Source of the DNA: Novipirellula artificiosorum
GTDB taxonomy: Bacteria; Planctomycetota; Planctomycetia; Pirellulales; Pirellulaceae
Length of the DNA: 64,000 nt
Assembly: GCF_007860135.1 (NCBI RefSeq)
Contig: NZ_SJPV01000004.1
Coordinates: 248,001-312,000, forward strand
Direction of reading: 5' to 3'
Position 1 is the first letter of the stretch. Each line of letters begins with the position of its first letter. A program made the position numbers and the translations under genes. Shown here in pieces: positions 8,733 through 16,688 of this stretch. Below the pieces are notes generated by a model. The model searched no databases, was not told the origin of the DNA, and was given only the letters and a program-made list of their open reading frames with translations.

Positions 8733-10649
8733 ATGAAAATGAGTTCGGTCAAAATACTTTCGCGAGCACTCTCGATCCTCTTTGTGATGGTGATCAGCAC
8801 CCAAGCAGCGGATCGTCCGAACATTGTTTGGATTGTATCGGAAGACAATTCGATCCATTATCACGACCAGTTCTTTGCTGGCGGTGCCAAAACGCCCAAC
8901 ATCGAAACTCTCGCGACGCATGGCCTTACCTTCGATCATGCGTTTTCGAACGCGCCGGTTTGCTCGGTCGCGCGCACGACTTTGGCTACGGGCTGTTATG
9001 CCCCGCGAATCGGCACTCAGTTTCACCGGCGTTACCAGCTTGCAGCGATGCCCGAAGGGCTGCGGATGTTTCCCGCCTACCTGCGAAACGCGGGATACTA
9101 CGCAACGAACAACAGCAAGAAGGACTACAATGCGATCGAAGGCGAGGGGGTTTGGGACGAGTCGTCCAACAAAGCGTCGTGGCGAAACCGCCCCGACCCG
9201 GATCAGCCGTTTTTCCACATGCAGTCGCACGCGGAATCGCATGAGAGTTCGCTGCACTTTGGTCGAGACGTTTTTGAAAAGGAAAAGACGGTGACCGATC
9301 CAGCGTCGGTCCAACTCGCCGACTATCATCCCGACACGCCCATCTTTCGCTACACACACGCACGCTACCACGACCGAATCCAAGCGATCGATAAGATCGT
9401 CGGTCAAACCGTTGCAAAACTAAAGGAAGACGGACTCCTCGAAGACACGTTTGTGTTCTATTTCGGCGACCATGGCGGAGTCCTTCCACGCGGCAAAGGA
9501 TACCTCTATGAGTCGGGACTTCACGTTCCCCTTGTCGTCCGAGTCCCAGAGAAATTCAAGCATCTCGTCGACGGACAAAACGGATCTCGCGTCGACGGAT
9601 TCGTCAGCTTCATTGACTTTGGCCCGACGACTCTGCATTTAGCAGGCGTCCACGTCCCGGATCAGGTTGACGGCAAGCCGTTTCTGGGCAAAGGCATTGC
9701 GATGGCCCAAATCAACTCGCGAGACGAGACGTTTGGATACGCCGATCGCTTCGATGAAAAGTACGATTTGGTTCGTTCGCTTCGCAAAGGCAAGTACCAG
9801 TACATTCGCAACTACCAACCCTACCTACCCGACGGACTTCAGAACAACTATCGCTACAAGAGCCTCGCCTACCAAGAGTGGCGGGATTTGTTCAAAGCCG
9901 GCAAACTCAGAGGTGCGGCGAAGCAGTTCTTCGGGCCGAAACAGGTGGAACATTTGTACGATTGCGAAGCGGATCCTCACCAGGTTAACAATTTGGCGAG
10001 CGATCCAAGATTTGCCGATGTGCTCACCGATTTGCGTAAGCGATTGCAAGACACGGTGAAGCAGCTTCCTGATTTGAGTTTCTATCCCGAGAGCTATCTG
10101 GCCGACAACGCGATGGACAATCCGGTCGCGTTTGGCCAGACGCATCAGGCGGAAATCGCAACGTTGGTCGATACGGCTGATCTTTCGCTTTTGCCTTTTG
10201 CGGAGGCGGAGCCAAAACTCCGCGAGGCATTGAAGTCTGATCATTCCATGATCCGCTACTGGGCCGCCATGGCTTGTACGGCCTTTGGCGACCAGGCCAA
10301 ATCGCTCGCCGCAGACGCTCGTCCGTTGCTGACAGACCCTTCGCTGACGGTTCGCATCCGTGCCGCCGAATTCCTTGGGTTGGTTGGCGAGACGAATCCG
10401 CAAACGATTCTCACTGAAATTGTGAACACGACCGACAACGCTGTGGTTGCCACCGAAGCGTTGAATTCAGTGGTTTGGTTTCGTGACTTCTTTGACGGCC
10501 GCTACCCCGTGACGCGATCGGATTTCCATCCCATCAGCAAGGGTGCCGACATCGACGATCGGCTGAACTACATCAACGGAGTTCCGTATCCTCCCAAAAC
10601 AAACCCGCCGCGCAGGCGGCAGGGGAAGCCCGTTGAGGCGACGAAGTGA
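8733..10649 (+). CDS. Secreted sulfatase with C-terminal HEAT-like extension and CSVAR core
   Basis: Predicted polysaccharide or glycosaminoglycan sulfatase, exported by an N-terminal signal (RALSILFVMVISTQAADRPN). The N-terminal metal segment IVWIVSEDNS is followed by the maturation site CSVAR at Cys 77, where the third position is Val instead of the usual Pro or Ala. The second metal site is FGDHGGVLPRGKGYLYESG. The chain is 638 residues, longer than a usual sulfatase of 450-550: after the sulfatase C-terminus (LYDCEADPHQVNNLA) come about 130 residues of helical repeats (MIRYWAAMACTAFG, VRIRAAEFLGLVGE) that resemble HEAT repeats. Two ATGs (8733, 8739) are equally possible starts. A TATAAT at 8628-8633 lies 100 bases upstream without a convincing -35 box. 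It heads a same-strand series of sulfatase genes. Confidence 0.9.
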   Translation: MKMSSVKILSRALSILFVMVISTQAADRPNIVWIVSEDNSIHYHDQFFAGGAKTPNIETLATHGLTFDHAFSNAPVCSVARTTLATGCYAPRIGTQFHRRYQLAAMPEGLRMFPAYLRNAGYYATNNSKKDYNAIEGEGVWDESSNKASWRNRPDPDQPFFHMQSHAESHESSLHFGRDVFEKEKTVTDPASVQLADYHPDTPIFRYTHARYHDRIQAIDKIVGQTVAKLKEDGLLEDTFVFYFGDHGGVLPRGKGYLYESGLHVPLVVRVPEKFKHLVDGQNGSRVDGFVSFIDFGPTTLHLAGVHVPDQVDGKPFLGKGIAMAQINSRDETFGYADRFDEKYDLVRSLRKGKYQYIRNYQPYLPDGLQNNYRYKSLAYQEWRDLFKAGKLRGAAKQFFGPKQVEHLYDCEADPHQVNNLASDPRFADVLTDLRKRLQDTVKQLPDLSFYPESYLADNAMDNPVAFGQTHQAEIATLVDTADLSLLPFAEAEPKLREALKSDHSMIRYWAAMACTAFGDQAKSLAADARPLLTDPSLTVRIRAAEFLGLVGETNPQTILTEIVNTTDNAVVATEALNSVVWFRDFFDGRYPVTRSDFHPISKGADIDDRLNYINGVPYPPKTNPPRRRQGKPVEATK

Positions 10650-10730
10650 AGCGTGACATTGGCGGCGAGCATCTTCGCATTGCGTCCGTCATCCGCCGAT
10701 AACTTAAGATCATGAACCGATCGGGATCGA

Positions 10731-11591
10731 ATGAAATCCAATTTGCCCTTGCTTACCAAGTGGTTCTCTAGGCGTCGCTGTGCCGATTCGAGGGGCCTGT
10801 TTTCGGTGATGACGATTGCGTTTGTTGGGTTGATTTCAACCGATCTGTCCGCTGCGGGGGAGGTGGCCAGGCCCAACATCGTTTTCTTGATGGCCGATGA
10901 CTGGTCCTGGCCCCATGCCGGGATTCTTGGCGATCCGGTGGTGAAGACGCCCCACTTTGACCGCGTAGCGATCGAGGGCGTTTTGTTCGAGAATGCGTTT
11001 GTCTCGACGCCATCATGTACCCCAAGTCGATTGAGTATCCTTACCGGCCAACATCATTGGCGTTTGCAGGAAGGCGACAACCTTTGCGATCTTGCACCGA
11101 CGTTCTTGGAATCAGCGGGCTTGAAGCCGCCGGGACAGATGACAGGCCGCAGCCTGATGCCGATTCTCGAGTCGAACAAGGCAGGGCAAGTGGATCCCAT
11201 GCGGACTTTTGTTTTGACGGGAATGGAGCGGCATGTCTACTCCTATCCCTCACGAGCGCTGCGCACCAAGGATTATCTCTACATTCGCAATTTCGATCCC
11301 GAGAATTGGCCAACCGGTGAGATCGAAGGGCACAATGCCGAACGGATCAAGAGTGAGGATCCGAGGATGGCCGTTGCGGGGTATCACGATCACAGCATCG
11401 CGGGTTGGCCAGTGCGGGTGAGCAAGACGTTGATGACCGAGCAGAAACAGAAAACCGAGCGTGCACTCGAATTGCTGGAGGATCAACTCGCGACGATCGT
11501 CGCGACTCTACCAGAAGGAGTGCCGCCGGATACCAATGATGATTCTGCACGAACTCGCTCATGCATACCACGATCAAGTGTTCGGTTTTGA
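10731..11591 (+). pseudogene. Sulfatase remnant with the catalytic middle deleted and the C-terminus fused out of frame
   Basis: The N-terminus is a normal sulfatase: signal region, VARPNIVFLMADDWSW, and a canonical formylglycine core CTPSR followed by LSILTGQHHWRLQEGD. At about 11090 the chain jumps directly to a segment that in full sulfatases lies about 200-250 residues later (CDLAPTFLESAGLKPP, then MTGRSLMPILES). The missing piece would include the second metal site (Asp-His-Gly), so the product cannot be an active sulfatase. After about 11520 the frame leaves sulfatase sequence and ends in unrelated residues at 11591, where the remnant of another gene begins in a different frame. Two separate deletions are the simplest account. 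It sits between two intact sulfatases. Whether the shortened protein is made is unknown. Confidence 0.8.
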
Positions 11592-11838
11592 ACATCCTAG
11601 GATCAAGGCGGCTTACAACCGCGTTGCTGCGGAGGGGATTTACGATTCCGTGCAACGCAATAATGGGAAAATGGAGCGAGCCTATGGCATGAACAATCAC
11701 AAGGAGTATTTTGCCGAGTCCTCCGAAGCGTTTTTTGGGACGAATGATTTCTATCCGTTCGATCACGAGCAACTCAAACGACACGATCCACGAATGGATC
11801 GGCTGCTGGGTGAGCTTTGGCGGACCGCGGAACCGTGA
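11536..11838 (+). pseudogene. C-terminal remnant of a HExxH metallopeptidase
   Basis: The frame opens on MMILHELAHAYHDQVFGF, a zinc-peptidase HExxH helix, and continues with NNHKEYFAESSEAFFGTNDF (a likely third zinc-ligand Glu in EYFAES) and a short C-terminal tail. This resembles the C-terminal half of exported planctomycete metallopeptidases of the lethal-factor-related type. The N-terminal domain, signal peptide and any plausible start are missing: upstream sequence in this frame has no family similarity and is instead the tail of the sulfatase remnant read in another frame. The junction lies near 11515-11540. I read it as the product of a deletion that joined two neighbouring genes. A residual peptide of about 100 residues could still be translated, but export and activity are unlikely. 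Confidence 0.72.
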
Positions 11839-12052
11839 AATGGGGATTGAAGACCGCGTGAGCCTTTTGAGAAAAGTTTGTCGTGTGCCTTGGCTGCGAT
11901 CCGCTTTGTGCAGATTCCCCGCAGCTTTTTCGATTAGAATACCCACTCGCTGAGCATCGGCTGTCGCAGCGAGAGACTCGACGTTTGCGATTGCGGCTCG
12001 TGATTGCGGCTCGGAATACCCTCCCTAACACTTCTTCGCGCTGACCTTCCCC

Positions 12053-13564
12053 ATGAAAAGACTCGTTCTTCTACTCTGCGGTTTACTCTCCTCGACGATT
12101 GAATCCGCAGCCGATCAGCCCAACATCCTGTGGATCTTCTCCGAAGACCTTTCACCCTTTATGGGTTGCTATGACGACCCCATCAATACAGGCCACACGC
12201 CCACGATCGATCAACTCGCGGCCGGTGGCGTTTTGTTCCAACGGGCCTACATGCCCGCACCGGTTTGCTCGTCTTGTCGATCGGCGATCATCACCGGTGT
12301 CATGCAGACGACGACTGGCACTCACCAACACCGCTCGAGCCGGTTCACCAATGGCGTGATCGTTCCCAAAGAACTGCGAATCCACTTGCCCGATGGCATG
12401 AAGACCATCCCCGAACTGATGCGTGAAGCCGGATACTTCACTTTCAACAGTGGCAAGGACGACTACAACTTTCACTATGATCGACGCCAGCTTTACAGCG
12501 TCGGAAGCCGTCCCAATTATCAAGCCGGCATGAACGGATGGCAGGGCAACACCGCCAATCACAACATGTCCATCACCGAAGACACCTGGAATGCTCGGCC
12601 TGACAAGGGTCAACCTTGGTTTGGACAAATCGAGATCAAAGGGGGTAAAGCGAACGCCAAGCATGTTCGCGCTGGCGAGAAACTGGCAGAGGAGGCTGTG
12701 CCATTGCCTCCGTATTTCCCAGACACACCTGGCCACCGCGTTTCATGGACGATGCACTACAACGCCGCACGCGGCGCGGATGCTCGGGTTGAAGCGATTT
12801 TGAAACAGCTTGAAGCCGATGGTGAACTTGACAACACGATCGTCTTCTTCTTTTCGGACCACGGCAGCAATCACTCCTTGCGGCACAAACAGTTTTGCTA
12901 CGAAGGCGGCGTTCATGTTCCGCTGATGATCAAGGGAAATCATCCCGCATTGAAAGCGGGGACGGTACGGAGCGAACTCGTTTCTGGGCTCGACATTTCT
13001 GCCACGACGCTTGCGATGGGTGGCGCCACGATGCCGGACTACTTGGAAGGAAATGACCTTTTCGGCGATCAGTATGAACCTCGCCAGTATGTTATTTCGG
13101 CACGTGATCGCTGCGACTACACGATCGACCGTATCCGCACGGTACGCTCGGACAAGCTTCGCTACATCCGCAACGGCTACCCCGATCGTCCGCTGTTGCA
13201 GGCTCAGTACCGGGACAACAAGATCGAAGTACTTGACCTAAAGCGTTTGCACGAAGCAGGTGAGTTGAACGATTACCAAGAGCAACATTGGTTCGGCGTA
13301 CGTCCCGAAGAAGAACTCTATGATCTGGCAGCCGATCCACACCAAATGAACAATTTGGCTTCAGATCCGAGCTACAACGACGAGCTAGCGAAGCATCGAG
13401 AAATCCTCGAAGCGTGGATCAAGAACACGAATGACCAGGGACAATACCCCGAATCGACCGCCCAATTGAAGGCGACGTTTGACTTGTGGAATGGGAAGCC
13501 TGTTTTCGACAACGCGGATGTGAACCCGGAATACGATCCGTTTCGAACGGAACGCATCCGATGA
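12053..13564 (+). CDS. Secreted sulfatase with CSSCR core
   Basis: Predicted exported sulfatase of 503 residues. A short signal peptide (MKRLVLLLCGLLSSTIESAA) precedes the metal segment ILWIFSEDLSPFMGCY. The maturation site is CSSCR (Cys 72), with Ser at the third position, followed by SAIITGVMQ. The second metal site is FFFSDHGSNHSLRHKQFCYEGG, and the C-terminus has the usual ELYDLAADPHQMNNLASDP closing segment, so the domain is complete. It follows the two degraded genes and precedes the TRAP transporter genes with only 55 bases between its stop and the dctP start, so it may be co-transcribed with them. Substrate is not predictable; it is similar in layout to the 8733 sulfatase but lacks the helical-repeat tail. 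Confidence 0.9.
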   Translation: MKRLVLLLCGLLSSTIESAADQPNILWIFSEDLSPFMGCYDDPINTGHTPTIDQLAAGGVLFQRAYMPAPVCSSCRSAIITGVMQTTTGTHQHRSSRFTNGVIVPKELRIHLPDGMKTIPELMREAGYFTFNSGKDDYNFHYDRRQLYSVGSRPNYQAGMNGWQGNTANHNMSITEDTWNARPDKGQPWFGQIEIKGGKANAKHVRAGEKLAEEAVPLPPYFPDTPGHRVSWTMHYNAARGADARVEAILKQLEADGELDNTIVFFFSDHGSNHSLRHKQFCYEGGVHVPLMIKGNHPALKAGTVRSELVSGLDISATTLAMGGATMPDYLEGNDLFGDQYEPRQYVISARDRCDYTIDRIRTVRSDKLRYIRNGYPDRPLLQAQYRDNKIEVLDLKRLHEAGELNDYQEQHWFGVRPEEELYDLAADPHQMNNLASDPSYNDELAKHREILEAWIKNTNDQGQYPESTAQLKATFDLWNGKPVFDNADVNPEYDPFRTERIR

Positions 13565-13608
13565 TTTGGCTCGCTTGCCACTGCTGCTGGCCGCGGACTT
13601 CCTATTTT

Positions 13609-13612
13609 GGAG
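13609..13612 (+). promoter_or_regulatory. Ribosome binding site (GGAG) deciding the dctP start
   Basis: GGAG lies seven bases before the ATG at 13620 and only one base before the ATG at 13614, favouring 13620 as the start of the TRAP solute-binding protein over the earlier in-frame starts at 13566 and 13614. Confidence 0.6.
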
Positions 13613-13619
13613 AATGCGA

Positions 13620-14639
13620 ATGAGTAAGACGTCTTCGGCATTCGCGGCTGGATTATTGGTCGGTGTCCTGGCGGCGACGATTGGCTTTTCACTTTTCCTG
13701 CGTCATCAAAAGATCGGCGGAGGTGACATGGCGGGGAAGCGAGTGTTGAAGTTGGCGCACGGACTCGATACGGCCCATCCCGTCCATCTCGCCATGGAGT
13801 TCATGAAGCAGCGGTTGGGAGAATTGTCGGACGGAACGGTCACTCTCGACATCTATCCCAGCGCCGTGCTGGGTTCGGAAACGGAGTGTATCGAACAGCT
13901 GCAAAACGGTTCGCTGGCAATGACGAAAACTTCCGCGGGATCGATTGAGAATTTCGTTCCGACCATGGCGGTGTTCAGCTTGCCCTATGTCTTTCGAGAT
14001 GAAACCCATTTCTGGAACGTGCTCAATGGACCGATCGGCAAAGAGTTGCTGAAGGAAGGCGAGAGCAAGTACCTGCGTGGGCTCTGTTACTATGACGCCG
14101 GCAGTCGCAACTTCTACACCAAAGAAACCCCCATCCGCACCCCCGACGATTTGAGCGGGCTGAAAATACGCGTGATGAACAGTGCCACAGCGATTGAGTT
14201 GGTCAAGACGCTGGGTGCTGCCCCCACCCCGATCGCCTGGGGCGAACTCTATTCGGCGCTGGCGCAAGGCACGGTTGATGGGGCTGAGAATAACGCGCCA
14301 AGCTTTTCCACCAACAAACACTACGAAGTCTGCAAACATTTTTCGCTCGACGGCCATTCACGTATTCCTGACATGCTTTTGATGAGCACCAAGGTCTGGC
14401 GGACGCTTTCACAACAAGAACAAACCTGGCTGGAACAGGCTGCGAAAGAATCGTCGGATTTCCAACGTGAGTTGTGGCGAAAAGAAACCTTGGCGTCGCT
14501 TGAGCAGGCCAGGGAAGAAGGCGTCGTTGTTTATGAAGTCGACGTTGCTGCATTTGCTGCGAAGGTCCAGCCAATGCTTGAGCAGGTTGACAATGCGGAT
14601 GTGAAAAAGCTGCTCGATCGAATTCGGGAGGCGAACTGA
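13620..14639 (+). CDS. dctP: TRAP transporter solute-binding protein, DctP family
   Basis: Extracytoplasmic binding protein of a tripartite ATP-independent transporter, delivering an organic acid to the DctQ/DctM membrane parts. The start at 13620 is set by a GGAG seven bases upstream. An N-terminal hydrophobic segment (AGLLVGVLAATIGFSLFL) acts as signal or anchor. Family signatures: VLKLAHGLDTAHPVHLA, QNGSLAMTKTSAGSIENF, GLKIRVMNSATAIELVKTLG with the Arg that normally pairs with a substrate carboxylate, and WGELYSALAQGTVDGAEN. About 340 residues, complete. It is followed one base later by dctQ. The sulfatase/esterase/GH95 context suggests a sugar acid such as a uronate or aldonate as substrate, which is inference only. 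Confidence 0.92.
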   Translation: MSKTSSAFAAGLLVGVLAATIGFSLFLRHQKIGGGDMAGKRVLKLAHGLDTAHPVHLAMEFMKQRLGELSDGTVTLDIYPSAVLGSETECIEQLQNGSLAMTKTSAGSIENFVPTMAVFSLPYVFRDETHFWNVLNGPIGKELLKEGESKYLRGLCYYDAGSRNFYTKETPIRTPDDLSGLKIRVMNSATAIELVKTLGAAPTPIAWGELYSALAQGTVDGAENNAPSFSTNKHYEVCKHFSLDGHSRIPDMLLMSTKVWRTLSQQEQTWLEQAAKESSDFQRELWRKETLASLEQAREEGVVVYEVDVAAFAAKVQPMLEQVDNADVKKLLDRIREAN

Positions 14640-14640
14640 G

Positions 14641-15168
14641 ATGCGACAAATCGCCTTGAAAGTCTCTGCGGGACTCAATCTGCTTCTGAACTGGCTGCTG
14701 ATCCTTGCGATGGCACTGCTGGTGCTCGACGTCGTATGGGGTGTATTCACTCGGTACATCGTGGGTGAACAAGCGAATTGGACCGAGGAGCTTGCAAGGT
14801 TTTTATTGGTTTGGGTTGCGATGTTAGGCGGGGCTGTTGCTTTTGGAACCAAAGGGCATCTCGGCGTCGACTATTTCGTTGGAAAGTTCGACCCCAGTAT
14901 CCGTAAGATTGTGGCATTGCTTGGCCACGTCGTCGTGCTGTTCTTTGCCATGACCATTTTCGTGCTTGGTGGAATCCGAATGGTACATGACGCGTTTGCG
15001 ATGGAACAAACCACGCCCGCCTTGGGATGGCGGATGGGGTACATCTATATGGTACTCCCCCTTGCCGGATGCTTCATGGTGCTGTTCACGATCGAGAATT
15101 TGATTCGAACCCTTCGGCCCTCAGCTGACCCATTGCAACGATCCGACTCCGTTGAGCAGGTGAATTGA
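14641..15168 (+). CDS. dctQ: TRAP transporter small permease, DctQ family
   Basis: Four-helix small membrane subunit that works with DctM to move the substrate handed over by DctP, driven by a sodium or proton gradient. The ATG follows the dctP stop by one base. Hydrophobic segments are at about residues 14-40, 58-73, 91-120 and 127-152, with the family segment YIVGEQANWTEELARFLLVWVAMLGGAVAFGTKGHLGVDY split over helices one and two. The stop overlaps the dctM start (TGATG), so the two are translationally coupled. Length of 175 residues is normal for a free-standing DctQ. Confidence 0.92.
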   Translation: MRQIALKVSAGLNLLLNWLLILAMALLVLDVVWGVFTRYIVGEQANWTEELARFLLVWVAMLGGAVAFGTKGHLGVDYFVGKFDPSIRKIVALLGHVVVLFFAMTIFVLGGIRMVHDAFAMEQTTPALGWRMGYIYMVLPLAGCFMVLFTIENLIRTLRPSADPLQRSDSVEQVN

Positions 15169-16655
15169 TGGGCGCGGTGGCATTGATCTTGATTGTGACC
15201 TTTGTCGTCTTGTTGTTGCTCGATGTACCCATCGCCGTTGCCATTGCTCTCGCCAGTTTTCTTGCCATTTTGGCGGAAGGTTTCGATCCGTCCGTCGTTT
15301 TGGCTTCGAAAATGGTGAGTGGCGTCAACAGCTTTGCTCTGCTGGCGATCCCCTTCTTCATTCTGTCAGGACACCTGATGGGGCAAGGTGGACTGGCGAG
15401 GCGGCTGATCGATTTCGCTGCGACCTTAGTGGGGCGTCTTCCCGGTGGACTCGGCTACGTCAACACGCTGACCTGCATGTTGTTCGGCTCCATCTCAGGA
15501 TCCGCCGCGGCAGCGGTTTCGTCCGTGGGCGGATTCATGATCCCCGAAATGAATCGCAAAGGATACGATCGCGAGTTCAACGTCGCGGTCACGACCACGG
15601 CAGCGACGACCGGATTGATGATCCCCCCCAGCAATATCATGATCGTCTATTCTGTCGCCGCGGGGTCGGTTTCGATTGCTGCGATGTTCATGGCGGGGGT
15701 CCTACCCGGCATCCTTTCGGGTTTGTGCATCATGCTGGTCGCGGGCGTCATGTCGGTTTTTGCTGGCTACCGCGGTGAAACCATCAAAATCCCGCGGTGG
15801 AAGCCCGTGGCCGCGACGTTGGTGATCGCAGCCCTAATCGGGACCACTTTCGTCGCTCAATCTTATGGCGAAAAAATGGGATGGGCGCTTTTCGTTTTCA
15901 TCACCGTCGCGTGTGCGATCGCCTTCACCACGTTTCGGCGGGCGTTTCTGACTTTGTTGTTAATCGCGATTGTCATCGGCGGGATTCTTGGCGGCGTCTT
16001 CACGGCAACCGAAGCCGCAGCGATCGCAGTCGTCTACTCGTTTCTGCTGTCAGTGGTGGTCTACCGGGAAATCAAGCTATCTCAGTTACCGTCGATCTTG
16101 CTTGAGTCTGGGATCACAACGGCCGTTGTCATGCTGCTGATCGGAGCAAGTTCGGGGATGAGTTGGATCATGACGATGGCCAATATCCCTCAAACGGTCA
16201 GCGACGGATTGCTCGGTATTTCTGACAATCCCTTGGTGATTTTGCTAGTCATCAACCTGCTGTTGATCTTTGTGGGGACGTTCATGGACATGACCCCAGC
16301 TGTATTGATCTTCACGCCCATTTTTCTCCCCGTGGTCACAGCCCTCGGAATGCACCCGGTTCATTTCGGAATCATGATGATTGCCAACCTATGCATCGGC
16401 CTTTGCACACCACCCGTTGGCACCTGTCTGTTTATCGGTTGCGGCGTCGGCAAAACAACCATTGGCAAAGTGACCCCAACGATGTTGCCCTTCTTCGGTT
16501 CCATGATGGTTTCTTTGTTGGTTATCACCTATGTCCCTGCCGTCTCGCTGTGGTTGCCAGTGCAGAGCAAGCAATTGAAGGCAAGCGAAGTTGATCAGGC
16601 CTTCTTCATGAACACACCGCGATTTCCCATGGACCTTCCTTCCGATTCTCGATAA
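15168..16655 (+). CDS. dctM: TRAP transporter large permease, DctM family
   Basis: Main membrane subunit of the TRAP system. The ATG at 15168 shares one base with the dctQ stop; a TTG three bases earlier is not needed. About 495 residues of almost continuous hydrophobic helices, with family segments ALLAIPFFILSGHLMGQGG, GSISGSAAAAVSSVGGFMIP, TTAATTGLMIPPSNIMIVYS, TATEAAAIAVVYSFLL and MDMTPAVLIFTPIFLPV, LCIGLCTPPVGTCLFIG. No truncation. With the DctP and DctQ genes it makes a complete importer embedded in the carbohydrate region, and it is followed after 33 bases by a degraded esterase gene. Confidence 0.93.
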   Translation: MGAVALILIVTFVVLLLLDVPIAVAIALASFLAILAEGFDPSVVLASKMVSGVNSFALLAIPFFILSGHLMGQGGLARRLIDFAATLVGRLPGGLGYVNTLTCMLFGSISGSAAAAVSSVGGFMIPEMNRKGYDREFNVAVTTTAATTGLMIPPSNIMIVYSVAAGSVSIAAMFMAGVLPGILSGLCIMLVAGVMSVFAGYRGETIKIPRWKPVAATLVIAALIGTTFVAQSYGEKMGWALFVFITVACAIAFTTFRRAFLTLLLIAIVIGGILGGVFTATEAAAIAVVYSFLLSVVVYREIKLSQLPSILLESGITTAVVMLLIGASSGMSWIMTMANIPQTVSDGLLGISDNPLVILLVINLLLIFVGTFMDMTPAVLIFTPIFLPVVTALGMHPVHFGIMMIANLCIGLCTPPVGTCLFIGCGVGKTTIGKVTPTMLPFFGSMMVSLLVITYVPAVSLWLPVQSKQLKASEVDQAFFMNTPRFPMDLPSDSR

Positions 16656-16688
16656 CAGCTCCGACGCCCACTCGCAAGCTTTTAGACC

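Noticed and set aside
11989..12013. 12-base direct repeat GATTGCGGCTCG twice
   Set aside because: Too short and unaccompanied by any element structure; probably a local slippage.
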